This document shows, piece by piece, positions 55,365 to 63,355 of a stretch of 64,000 nucleotides of DNA (the first letter of the stretch is position 1; every line of letters starts with the position of its first letter). The translations under genes were made by a program, and so were the position numbers. The notes beneath the pieces were generated by a model. The model was given only the letters and a program-made list of their open reading frames with translations, did no database searches and had not been told where the DNA came from. This DNA is from Robertmurraya korlensis. GTDB taxonomy: Bacteria > Bacillota > Bacilli > Bacillales > Cytobacillaceae. Location of the stretch: assembly GCF_023715225.1 (NCBI RefSeq), contig NZ_JAMBNS010000004.1, positions 248,001 through 312,000 of the forward strand, written 5' to 3'.

Positions 55365-55617
55365 CTTTATTAAATGTGTGACATTATATTGGGTTTATTT
55401 AATTATAAATGAGTTTAAACATTTTCTTGACTTTTAATAAAAGACTCATACTGCGCAATAAATAGTATCATTAAATGATATTGTGAAAGAATGCACTTAA
55501 CGGGTAATTACAATATCCCTAATAATATATATTTTCTCTATTTAATTTGTTTGTCCATACAATTATTAATCCTTTTCATATCTTAAAATATACCAAAAAG
55601 ATTGGAGGTGACTACTA

Positions 55618-56730
55618 TTGATTAGTCATAAAAACTTAGAAAGCCATTTTCAAAGAGGAAGCATTGAAGGTTTTCAACGCAAGGATAAAGAAAAAAGGAA
55701 AGAAAAAGGTAAAGGTAAAGTTGTTCCCAGATGCCGTGAACTGGCTTTTGTAACGAATACTGGTACTCTTGAAAACCTAGGTAATACGGTCTCTGTTATT
55801 GATACAAAAAAAGATAAAGTGATTGATACAATTACTGTAGGAAATGGTCCTGTTGGGGTAGCAATCACTCCTAACGGAACTAGAGTTTATGTCGTAAATT
55901 CTGCAGACGATACGGTATCAGTTATAGATACTAGCAGTAATAAAGTCGTTGCTACAATTACAGTTGGGGATCTTCCTCTTTTAGTTGCGATCACTTCTGA
56001 TGGAACAAGGGCTTATGTGGGAAATGCTGAAGAATCTACTGTTTCAGTTATCGATACAAGTAGCAATACTGTTACGGCAGTCATACCCGTTGGATTTTTT
56101 CCATTTGGAATAGCCATTGGTAACTCTCCTTTTGGAACTAGGGCTTATGTAGCGATTACAGTAGAGGGTGTTGTTGCTGTCATTGATGCAAACCCAAATT
56201 CGCCTACGTACAATACGGTTATTGCAAACATTCCAGTAGGAGTTGCACCTATTGAAGTTGCTATTACACCGGATGGAACGACTGTTTACGTAACAAATGC
56301 AGGTGATAATTCTGTTTCAGCTATTGATACTGGGACCAATTCGGTCACTAGCATACCTGTTGGTGCAGGACCAGCTGGTGTAGGAATTGGAAACACACCT
56401 TTTGGAATGAGAGCATTTGTAACCAATTCAGAAGGTGATACAATATCTATTATTGACGCTGATCCCAATTCTCCTACTTTCAATCAAGTAGTGGATACGA
56501 TTAGTAAAAACGTTGGGGACTCACCAAGTGATGCTGCTTTTACAGCCGATGGAAGAAAAGGTTATGTACCGAATAACTTGGATGAAACTGTTTCAGTAAT
56601 CGATTCGTCAACTAATAAAATCATCAAATCTATAAAAGTGGGTAATGTTCCTAATATAGTAGCCGTGGGACGAGTTTGCAAATTAGAATGCTCTCACTGT
56701 TGTGAAGATGATGATAAATTTGATGATTAG
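55618..56730 (+). CDS. YVTN beta-propeller repeat protein with Cys-rich tail
   Basis: A 370-aa protein with about seven YVTN/YncE-type blades, each with a pattern like RVYVVNSADDTVSVIDTSSN. No signal peptide: the N-terminus is basic (HKNLESHFQRGSIEGFQRKD, then KEKRKEKGKGK). The end CKLECSHCCEDDDKFDD has four cysteines in twelve residues. The start is TTG behind GGAGGTGA. Possible roles are surface or spore-coat assembly; the tail could bind metal or cross-link. Neither is shown. Confidence 0.82.
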   Translation: MISHKNLESHFQRGSIEGFQRKDKEKRKEKGKGKVVPRCRELAFVTNTGTLENLGNTVSVIDTKKDKVIDTITVGNGPVGVAITPNGTRVYVVNSADDTVSVIDTSSNKVVATITVGDLPLLVAITSDGTRAYVGNAEESTVSVIDTSSNTVTAVIPVGFFPFGIAIGNSPFGTRAYVAITVEGVVAVIDANPNSPTYNTVIANIPVGVAPIEVAITPDGTTVYVTNAGDNSVSAIDTGTNSVTSIPVGAGPAGVGIGNTPFGMRAFVTNSEGDTISIIDADPNSPTFNQVVDTISKNVGDSPSDAAFTADGRKGYVPNNLDETVSVIDSSTNKIIKSIKVGNVPNIVAVGRVCKLECSHCCEDDDKFDD

Positions 56731-56907
56731 GCAGAAATTGGAGTCGATTTAGTGATCGGTTCTTTTTTAAGTTTAAAAAATCCCTACTTTCATAATCCTG
56801 TTCTGTTGAATAAGAAAGATCAAAATACTATTCAATAGATTAATGTGATGTTCAACAATTGGGCGCGTTGGTGAAAGATCAAAAGCCTAATTATCGAGGT
56901 GAAAAGG

Positions 56908-57000
56908 ATGAAAAATTTTAATACCAGACTTATCCAAATCCATTGGGACGGGCCATATTATTTAAAGGGCTTATACAAGTATGACGGGACGGGACAATAA
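56908..57000 (+). pseudogene. possible N-terminal remnant of a GIY-YIG-type protein
   Basis: A 30-codon frame (MKNFNTRLIQIHWDGPYYLK...) with AGGTGAAAAGG before the ATG resembles the first residues of a family of Bacillus GIY-YIG proteins; the rest of that gene is absent. The next 57001-57140 contains only hairpins (for example AGCC..GGGCT followed by T6 near 57018-57047). Confidence 0.35.
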
Positions 57001-57140
57001 TTTAAGTTATAACTATTTAGCCTTTCGAAATGAAGGGCTATTTTTTGTTCTAATTTTAGGTATAGGTTTTACTGCGTTTATTCGAAGTTAGGGCTTTAGT
57101 TCTAGGGTACGCTTTTAGGGATGAGAAAAAAATATTAAAT

Positions 57141-57185
57141 AAAGGCGAATCTAAACTTTATTATCTGAAATTTAGATTCGCCTTT
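57141..57185. terminator. perfect 15-bp inverted repeat, probable terminator
   Basis: AAAGGCGAATCTAAA and its exact reverse complement are separated by 15 bases. A-rich and T-rich flanks suggest a terminator; it lies at the end of the DUF3231 gene region (minus strand), about 200 bases past its stop. Confidence 0.6.
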
Positions 57186-57379
57186 ATTGAACCAAGAGGA
57201 GTTTATTTTTATTTTTTCACAAAAGTTTGTTCAGGTCTTACAGGGGTCACGATAGAAATGCGCTGATTTTTCTAAAATATCATCAACTAACTAAATTAAT
57301 TAAAACAATATATGATTAGGAGAATAATAAAAAATTAACATGCAAGGGAGATGTGATTTAAAGTTTTCCTTGAACCATA

Positions 57380-58399
57380 TTATTTATTATTCCTTTCATT
57401 AGCAAGCGATTCTCGGTCACTTGCTAATGGAGGCTGCTCTAACCATCCATTTTTTATCATTATGTTCGCTCCGTCATCAGCAAAGTGTAAAAGTTCTAAA
57501 ATGAGTCGTAAGTATTTAGCACCTAGATCTCTTCTTGCATTGACACTCAAAGCAGCACCATAATATGAAAGGGTTAATTGTGCAGACAATTGAATTTGAT
57601 ACATCATATATTTATCTGAAAAGGTCACAGAGGTAGAGTTTGTGATCATTGATTGCCAGGAAATAGGTGAATTTAATTTATCTTCCTTAAATACCGATTC
57701 AAATATATTTATATGTTTATTGGCAATGTCAAGTCCCCTCGTGAAATGTTGACGAACCTCTTTTGATTGAGCTACTTGGATGAATCCCACTTTTAAAGCA
57801 GCATGTAAATGCATTTTCAACATATTGAAAGAAATATCTCCAATTTCGATGGCATTCAGTGGACGACGATCTCCTAACCATCCAGTTAAAAAACTTTGGT
57901 GCTTTACAAAATCGATCGATTCGGGTGGTGTTATAATAGGAGGTCGAGTAAAAAGTCCTTTTGAAAGCATTAAATCAATGGATTGATCAAAAAGCTCCAT
58001 CGTTTCGGACATACAGGTTATGAAATACTTCCGTATGTCAGAACGAATAGAATTACTAACAGATAAAGCATACCCAGTCATTCCTTGCAAAGTCATGATA
58101 TAAATATAATTTAGGTAGAAAGGGTCTTGAAAAAGACGTGGTGCGTGAATGTTTACGTCGTCTTTTTCTGTAAACCCACGTGGAATAGGGTGATTTTCTT
58201 TTAACAAAAATACTGTAATTTCTTCGACATGCTTTTTGGATATTTCAAGGGAAGTTTGGTAGATCGATTTGACTTCGTAATCTTCGATATGTTCGAGTGC
58301 ATAACGAAAGAAACAAATGGACATTGTATCAAAAATGTATTGTGTCCAAAGGCTTGCAATTTCCGGAGCGCTTAATCGAATTGGGCTATTTGTCTCCAA
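57380..58399 (-). CDS. DUF3231 protein
   Basis: A 339-aa helical protein consisting of two related halves, each beginning like LSAPEIASLWTQYIFDTMSI and containing an LNYIYIMTLQGMTGYALSVS-type segment, the usual DUF3231 layout with ferritin-like helices. No signal peptide. Start is TTG 58399 behind CGGAGG. Many Bacillus encode several copies; some are linked to sporulation, but the function is unknown. Confidence 0.85.
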   Translation of the reverse strand: METNSPIRLSAPEIASLWTQYIFDTMSICFFRYALEHIEDYEVKSIYQTSLEISKKHVEEITVFLLKENHPIPRGFTEKDDVNIHAPRLFQDPFYLNYIYIMTLQGMTGYALSVSNSIRSDIRKYFITCMSETMELFDQSIDLMLSKGLFTRPPIITPPESIDFVKHQSFLTGWLGDRRPLNAIEIGDISFNMLKMHLHAALKVGFIQVAQSKEVRQHFTRGLDIANKHINIFESVFKEDKLNSPISWQSMITNSTSVTFSDKYMMYQIQLSAQLTLSYYGAALSVNARRDLGAKYLRLILELLHFADDGANIMIKNGWLEQPPLASDRESLANERNNK

Positions 58400-58556
58400 G
58401 GTTCATCCTCCGATTTACGAAATTATTTAGTATTTTTATTGTTTTCTTAGAGAATAAAAAGTATGTAACAAGTTAGAAAATCCAACAATCACAAGATTTT
58501 AAAAAAGGTTGATTTCTAAAATAATTATTTTATATTGAACTATTAGTATGTAAAAG

Positions 58557-58586
58557 CGGTTTCATAAATCGGCAGGCAAGACCTGG
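58557..58586 (+). promoter_or_regulatory. degenerate SacT/SacY-type RAT element
   Basis: CGGTTTCATAAATCGGCAGG followed by CAAGACCTGG resembles the RAT of sucrose and levan operons (ending GCAGGCAAGACCT). It overlaps a terminator and precedes a GH32 relic, which supports the reading; the middle differs from the canonical TTACTG. Confidence 0.5.
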
Positions 58587-58636
58587 ATTAGCTGGGATAT
58601 AATTATTTATATTCCCACCTGATCCAGGTCTTTTTT
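58579..58636 (+). terminator. terminator overlapping the RAT-like element
   Basis: AGACCTGGAT pairs with ATCCAGGTCT across a loop that has its own inner hairpin (GGGATATAA/TTATATTCCC). T6 follows. Confidence 0.85.
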
Positions 58637-58735
58637 GTTGGCTTCTGTCCTTTGTTGATAAAAAAAGAAAGCGGTGATTTCAATGAACTACATATTGGGT
58701 GAAAAAAACCTTTTACTAAAGTACATTGTTCAAGT

Positions 58736-58897
58736 GTAGGGGATTACTTTAACAATGAAGAAAACACACTTGAATTTTATGTGGATCTTCATTCAGTTGA
58801 AATCTTTGTGAATAAGGGAGAAAAAGTCGCAACATTTACGGCATATGAAAAAGAAAAAGGAACAAGCATTGTCCTTTCAGGAAAGGAACCCATTTAA
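58736..58897 (+). pseudogene. relic of a GH32 sucrose/levan hydrolase (C-terminal tail)
   Basis: The frame reads GDYFNNEENTLEFYVDLHSV, EIFVNKGEKVATFTAYEKEK and a stop, matching the last strands of GH32 enzymes. Everything upstream of the tail is lost. Together with the RAT-terminator 100 bases before, this is what remains of a sacA- or levanase-like operon. Confidence 0.7.
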
Positions 58898-59008
58898 AAG
58901 AAGTTCGTTATGAGGCGTTTAGTTCTTAATAATCGAAATAAAACACACAGTTCACACATAGTTTCTAGATAAATCTGTAAACTACAATGTTTTTAAATAT
59001 AATCAACC

Positions 59009-59047
59009 AAAAGACCATCAAACGATTAAAATGTTTCATGGTCTTTT
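59009..59047. terminator. bidirectional terminator before the sigma-54 activator
   Basis: AAAAGACCAT pairs with ATGGTCTTTT with an inner CAAAC/GTTTC pairing. It lies just past the stop of the minus-strand activator gene. Confidence 0.8.
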
Positions 59048-59051
59048 ATCT

Positions 59052-60818
59052 TTATTGCTGTAAATGATATTTTTTAATTTTAAGATAAAGCGTATTTCGA
59101 CTGATTTTTAGGATCGTAGCGGCCTTACTAATATTCCAGCTTACATAATCCAACGTTCTTCGAATCACCTCTTTCTCTGAATGAACCAGAGAGGTAAGAG
59201 GATCCTTTTCTTCCTGTAGCGACGGTTTATCCTGCTCGTATTCGATTTCAAAATCCAAGTCCTCCGCTTGAATCTCATTTCCATCAGCTAGAAACGAGGC
59301 CTGCATGAGAACACTGTTCAGCTCTCTCACATTTCCAGGCCAATGATACGAAAGTAGCTTCTCTTTTGCCTCTTTTGAAAGAGGTAAAGAAGGATAATCT
59401 AAATTGTTCAATAAGTGATTGGATAATTCTATAAGGTCTGCACGCTCGCGGAGAGGAGGGAGTGTCATCACCACACCTTTCAGTCGATAATACAAGTCTT
59501 CTCGAAAACGTCCGGCTTCTATTTCTTTTCTCAGGTTTTTATGTGTAGCACAAATCACTCTTGTATTGATGGGTAGGGGTTTAATTCCACCTACACGGGT
59601 GACTGATTTTTCCTGTAAAACTCTTAACAAAACTGCTTGTGCCTTTAGAGACATGTCACCAATTTCATCAAGAAAGAGGGTCCCACCATTCGCTGCCTCA
59701 AATTTCCCAATCCCTCCTTCACGATTGGCGCCGGTAAATGCTCCCTTTTCGTAACCAAACAATTCGCTTTCAATGAGGTTCTCTGGTATGGCGCTACAAT
59801 TAACCGCAATAAAAGGCTGATCTCCTCTTGGTCCAGACGTATGTAAAGACTGTGCAACTAGCTCTTTTCCTGTCCCACTTTCTCCATATATGATAATTGG
59901 AAAATCGGTTAGTGCGGCTTTTTTTACGATCCCTCTGATTTCATCCATCTTTGGGCATGAACCTACAATATCCTTAATGGTATATAGAGGTTGTGGAGTC
60001 AATTTCTTATTCGTAGGTGTATTTAAGGCCAATATGGATCGATATTGTTTACGTGTTGGATCAGAAACCACTTTTGTCGGATAACCCTTTGTATTGTGAA
60101 ATTCTTTTCCCAAACAGTCATCACCTAGTACTTTACGTGCGGACTGATTGGCACGGATGATCCTTTGGTCATCATCGAGTGAAAGAAGGGGGACATTTGC
60201 AAAGTTAGCAGTTGCTTCAAGCTCTTTGATGGTCAAAACCTTTTCATTTTTCGCCGTGTCTAAAAGCAAGCCATTTTGAATAAAAGTCGCCATGATGTTG
60301 GTTAAGGAGAAAATAAATGGATGATACATTTCCTTTCGTGCACTGATATTAACGGCACCAATTAGCTCACCCGTTGGGGAATAAACAGGGCTGGCCGCAC
60401 AGGTAAGGAATTGATTTTTCACATAGAAGTGGTGATCCGCATGAGTGATAATGGGTTCTTTTGTATAGATGGCAAGCCCCATCGCATTGGTTCCTTTGTT
60501 TTCTTCAGACCAATTGGAACCTATGGATAAAACATCAACAGAACTGGGTACATCCAATTGCCCTACTTTATGAATGATGGTTCCGTTCCGATCCACAAGG
60601 GTGATCACTAGACCAGAATAGTAGTTGGGAAAGAGTGTGTTAATAGCAGAAGAGGCATGGTTGATTAACTGTTCATTTTCTTTAATCAGATCACTCAAAG
60701 CCTTACCAGTCAGAATAGAGTCCTCAAAAGGATCGGTTGGTGAGAGGCCGAAATCATGACAACGCTTCCAAGATTGACTTATGAGATTATACTTATCGAA
60801 AAGAACTTCCGAAACCAT
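59052..60818 (-). CDS. sigma-54-dependent transcriptional activator (AcoR-type)
   Basis: A 588-aa protein in three parts: an N-terminal sensor of GAF type (residues about 60-210, WSEENKGTNAMGLAIYTKEP) with a PAS-like linker, a central AAA+ domain with Walker A GESGTGKE, the GAFTGA sigma-54 contact loop and NVRELNSVLMQ, and a C-terminal Fis-type HTH (ATILKISRNTLYLKIKKYH). Start at 60818 follows AAAAGGAGG. It is divergent from the formaldehyde-dehydrogenase-like gene, whose promoter is of -24/-12 type, so it is the probable activator of that pair. Confidence 0.93.
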   Translation of the reverse strand: MVSEVLFDKYNLISQSWKRCHDFGLSPTDPFEDSILTGKALSDLIKENEQLINHASSAINTLFPNYYSGLVITLVDRNGTIIHKVGQLDVPSSVDVLSIGSNWSEENKGTNAMGLAIYTKEPIITHADHHFYVKNQFLTCAASPVYSPTGELIGAVNISARKEMYHPFIFSLTNIMATFIQNGLLLDTAKNEKVLTIKELEATANFANVPLLSLDDDQRIIRANQSARKVLGDDCLGKEFHNTKGYPTKVVSDPTRKQYRSILALNTPTNKKLTPQPLYTIKDIVGSCPKMDEIRGIVKKAALTDFPIIIYGESGTGKELVAQSLHTSGPRGDQPFIAVNCSAIPENLIESELFGYEKGAFTGANREGGIGKFEAANGGTLFLDEIGDMSLKAQAVLLRVLQEKSVTRVGGIKPLPINTRVICATHKNLRKEIEAGRFREDLYYRLKGVVMTLPPLRERADLIELSNHLLNNLDYPSLPLSKEAKEKLLSYHWPGNVRELNSVLMQASFLADGNEIQAEDLDFEIEYEQDKPSLQEEKDPLTSLVHSEKEVIRRTLDYVSWNISKAATILKISRNTLYLKIKKYHLQQ

Positions 60819-60913
60819 ATGACGATTATTACCTCCTTTTCACATTAAGGCCTTTCAGTCTTTGTCCATATTATACTATTATTTCAATATTCAGGAAAAG
60901 GTAAAAAGTCATT

Positions 60914-60930
60914 TGTCTTAAAATAGGACA
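60914..60930 (+). promoter_or_regulatory. putative upstream activator site for the sigma-54 activator
   Basis: TGTCTTAAAATAGGACA is a near-perfect palindrome (one mismatch) about 90 bases before the -24 element, the normal range for an activator site. Confidence 0.5.
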
Positions 60931-60972
60931 CCCTTTGCTCATTTATTGAACACGCTTTTACCAGGGGTTATA

Positions 60973-60986
60973 CAGAAGCGCTTACA
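60973..60986 (+). promoter_or_regulatory. putative cre (CcpA) site
   Basis: CAGAAGCGCTTACA keeps the central AAGCGCTT and fits 11 of 14 consensus positions. It lies between the putative activator site and the sigma-54 promoter, suggesting catabolite repression. Confidence 0.5.
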
Positions 60987-61002
60987 TCATAGCCTTTTAG
61001 AG

Positions 61003-61019
61003 TTGGCATAAAAATTGCA
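61003..61019 (+). promoter_or_regulatory. sigma-54 (SigL) -24/-12 promoter
   Basis: TTGGCATAAAAATTGCA has GG at 61005-61006 and GC at 61017-61018 with the required ten-base gap. It is about 45 bases upstream of the dehydrogenase start. Confidence 0.87.
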
Positions 61020-61068
61020 ATGATATGGTTGTAAATAAAATTTCATAACAAAAGGGGAGGATTTTCAC

Positions 61069-62283
61069 ATGAGGGGAAATAGAGCAGTAGCTTACATGGG
61101 TGCAGGTAAAGTAGAGGTAATGGATATTGGTTATCCCGATTTAGTTTTAAGAGATGGACCTGGAGTCAATCCTTTAAACGTAGGACGTAAATGTGAACAC
61201 GGTGTTATCTTGAAGGTAGTAACAACAAATATTTGTGGAAGTGACCAACATATGGTGAGAGGGAGAACGACTGCTCCCGAAGGACTTGTGCTTGGGCATG
61301 AAATAACGGGAGAAGTCATTGAAGTGGGTCGAGATGTGGAATTTATCAAAAAAGGGGATCTTGTGTCTGTCCCGTTTAATATTGCGTGTGGACGATGCAG
61401 AAGCTGTAAAGAGCGCAACACACATATATGTGAAAATGTAAATCCTGATCGTCCTGGTTCAGCGTATGGTTATGTAGATATGGGAGGCTGGGTAGGCGGT
61501 CAGTCTGAATATGTAATGGTACCCTATGCCGATTTCCAATTATTGAAATTTCCAGATAAAGATCAAGCGATGGAAAAAATTAGAGATTTAACGATGCTAT
61601 CTGATATTTTTCCAACAGGTTATCATGGGTCAGTAAGTGCAGGGGTTAAGCCAGGAGCTACTGTTTATATTGCGGGAGCAGGTCCTGTTGGGCTAGCAGC
61701 TGCCCATTCGGCACAACTATTAGGGGCTGCTGCCGTTATTGTAGGGGACTTAAATGAAGAAAGGCTTGCCCAAGCAAGAAGCTTTGGTTGTGAAACCGTC
61801 AATCTACGTAATCACCCTGATTTGGGAGAGCAAATTGATCAAATTCTAGGCAGCCCTGAGGTTGACTGTGCAGTAGATTGCGTAGGCTTTGAAGCCTCTG
61901 CACATGGTGCAAATGCGACAGAAGCGCCGGCGACTGTTTTAAACTCCATTATGCAGGTCACTCGTGCCGGGGGACGACTGGGGATTCCAGGTCTATATGT
62001 AACAGGAGATCCAGGTGGAGTGGATGAGGATGCAAGAATTGGTACATTGAGAGTTCGTTTAGGATTAGGGTGGGCGAAGGCGCATACATTTGTTACAGGT
62101 CAAACACCAGTCATGCAATACCACCGTGACTTAATGCAAGCGATCTTAAGTGGAAAAGCTCAGATTGCAAAAGCGGTGAATGCAACGGTTATCTCCTTAG
62201 ATGAAGCGCCAAGGGGCTATGCAGAGTTTGATAAAGGGGCTTCAAGAAAATATGTCATTGACCCTCATGGACTTGTGAAATAA
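61069..62283 (+). CDS. fdhA: glutathione-independent formaldehyde dehydrogenase-like zinc alcohol dehydrogenase
   Basis: A 404-aa medium-chain zinc dehydrogenase. Catalytic zinc region ICGSDQHMVRGRTTAPEGLV and GHEITGEV, structural zinc cysteines in CGRCRSCKERNTHIC, NAD site YIAGAGPVGLAAAHSAQ. Length and the long insert GSAYGYVDMGGWVGGQSEYV fit the glutathione-independent formaldehyde dehydrogenase group, which oxidises aldehydes or dismutates them. ATG follows AGGGGAGG. It is expressed from a sigma-54 promoter under the divergent activator. Real substrate (formaldehyde or other alcohol/aldehyde) is not certain. Confidence 0.85.
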   Translation: MRGNRAVAYMGAGKVEVMDIGYPDLVLRDGPGVNPLNVGRKCEHGVILKVVTTNICGSDQHMVRGRTTAPEGLVLGHEITGEVIEVGRDVEFIKKGDLVSVPFNIACGRCRSCKERNTHICENVNPDRPGSAYGYVDMGGWVGGQSEYVMVPYADFQLLKFPDKDQAMEKIRDLTMLSDIFPTGYHGSVSAGVKPGATVYIAGAGPVGLAAAHSAQLLGAAAVIVGDLNEERLAQARSFGCETVNLRNHPDLGEQIDQILGSPEVDCAVDCVGFEASAHGANATEAPATVLNSIMQVTRAGGRLGIPGLYVTGDPGGVDEDARIGTLRVRLGLGWAKAHTFVTGQTPVMQYHRDLMQAILSGKAQIAKAVNATVISLDEAPRGYAEFDKGASRKYVIDPHGLVK

Positions 62284-62295
62284 TGGTGACTGCTA

Positions 62296-63060
62296 ATGGA
62301 GACACCCAGCCTGTTCAAACGTTGTTTTGGTGAAGGTATCGGTACGGCTTTATTAGTTCTTATTGGTCCAGGTACAGCCGCTTTTAATGGAATGATTACG
62401 GCTAATAACAACGCCTCTACCACATTGGCTGATATTGGAGTGATAAGCTTTGCCTTCGCGATTATTGTTATGGCAATGATCTACTCGATAGGAAGATTAA
62501 CGGGTTGTCACATTAACCCAGCTGTCACAATCGCACTAGCATCAACAGGTCATTTTCCATGGAAAGAGGTAGGACCCTATCTACTTGCACAATGTGTGGG
62601 TGGTACCATTGGGGCGTTTGGAATTGTAAGCGTTTTAGGCATGGATGGAGTATGGTTAGGTAATTTAGGAGCTACTGTACTAGCACCATCTACCGGATAC
62701 ATTCAGGGGATCTTTATCGAAGCCATTGCAGCGTTCATCCTTATGTTTGTCATTATGGGAATGGCAGTAGACTCCAGGGCCCCAAAGGATTGGGGTGGGC
62801 TTGTGATCGGTTTAACGGTTGGAGGGATCATCATGATGACCGCCGGTTCTACGGGAGCATCATTTAATCCTGCAAGAACCTTCGGACCATATGTTGTCGA
62901 TAGTTTACTCGGCGGTAATATCAACTGGATTCAATTCCCTGTCTATGTAATCGGTCCAATCATAGGGGCTGTTGCAGCGGCGGTACTTTATAAGTATTTG
63001 ACTAGTTCGGAAGAGTTACCGTTAATAAAGGAACACTCTCAGAAAGAAATAGTAAAATAG
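62296..63060 (+). CDS. MIP-family channel (aquaporin/glycerol facilitator type)
   Basis: A 254-aa membrane channel with six segments and both NPA motifs, in GCHINPAVTIAL and ASFNPARTFG. Pore residues fit the broader aquaporin group but the substrate cannot be fixed by eye. It starts 12 bases after the dehydrogenase gene with a weak ribosome site, so it is in the same sigma-54 transcript. A channel for the dehydrogenase substrate (alcohol, polyol or aldehyde) is the natural inference. Confidence 0.88.
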   Translation: METPSLFKRCFGEGIGTALLVLIGPGTAAFNGMITANNNASTTLADIGVISFAFAIIVMAMIYSIGRLTGCHINPAVTIALASTGHFPWKEVGPYLLAQCVGGTIGAFGIVSVLGMDGVWLGNLGATVLAPSTGYIQGIFIEAIAAFILMFVIMGMAVDSRAPKDWGGLVIGLTVGGIIMMTAGSTGASFNPARTFGPYVVDSLLGGNINWIQFPVYVIGPIIGAVAAAVLYKYLTSSEELPLIKEHSQKEIVK

Positions 63061-63068
63061 CGTAAGGA

Positions 63069-63103
63069 TGAAAACTAGGGGATTTACTTCCTAGTTTTTT
63101 TCT
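63069..63103 (+). terminator. terminator after the MIP gene
   Basis: AAAACTAGG pairs with CCTAGTTTT and a T-run follows. Confidence 0.85.
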
Positions 63104-63250
63104 TTTTATTTTGTATGTCTAACTGGTTTAAGTTTAATAGTGTTTCCATTTTGAAGTCACAACTTTTTTCGATTGCCGTGTCTTAGAAAAAGCAAGTGAT
63201 CTTTGATTTTCTCCCTACAAATTTGACAATCAAGTGAAATATGTCTTAAC

Positions 63251-63293
63251 AGTGAGTTATATCACACCTACTTTTACGGATCGTTGGTAAAGT
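63251..63293 (+). promoter_or_regulatory. Fnr-type box and extended -10 promoter of hcp
   Basis: AGTGA-GTTATA-TCACA at 63251-63266 fits the Fnr consensus TGTGA-N6-TCACA with one mismatch. An extended -10 (TGGTAAAGT, 63285-63293) places the start near 63300, so the box is centred at about -41.5, the class II activation position. Confidence 0.65.
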
Positions 63294-63355
63294 GAAATCA
63301 TTATTGAATAACTATGTAAGGTCACCTAATGATTAGAAGGTAGGGGAAAGAAAAA

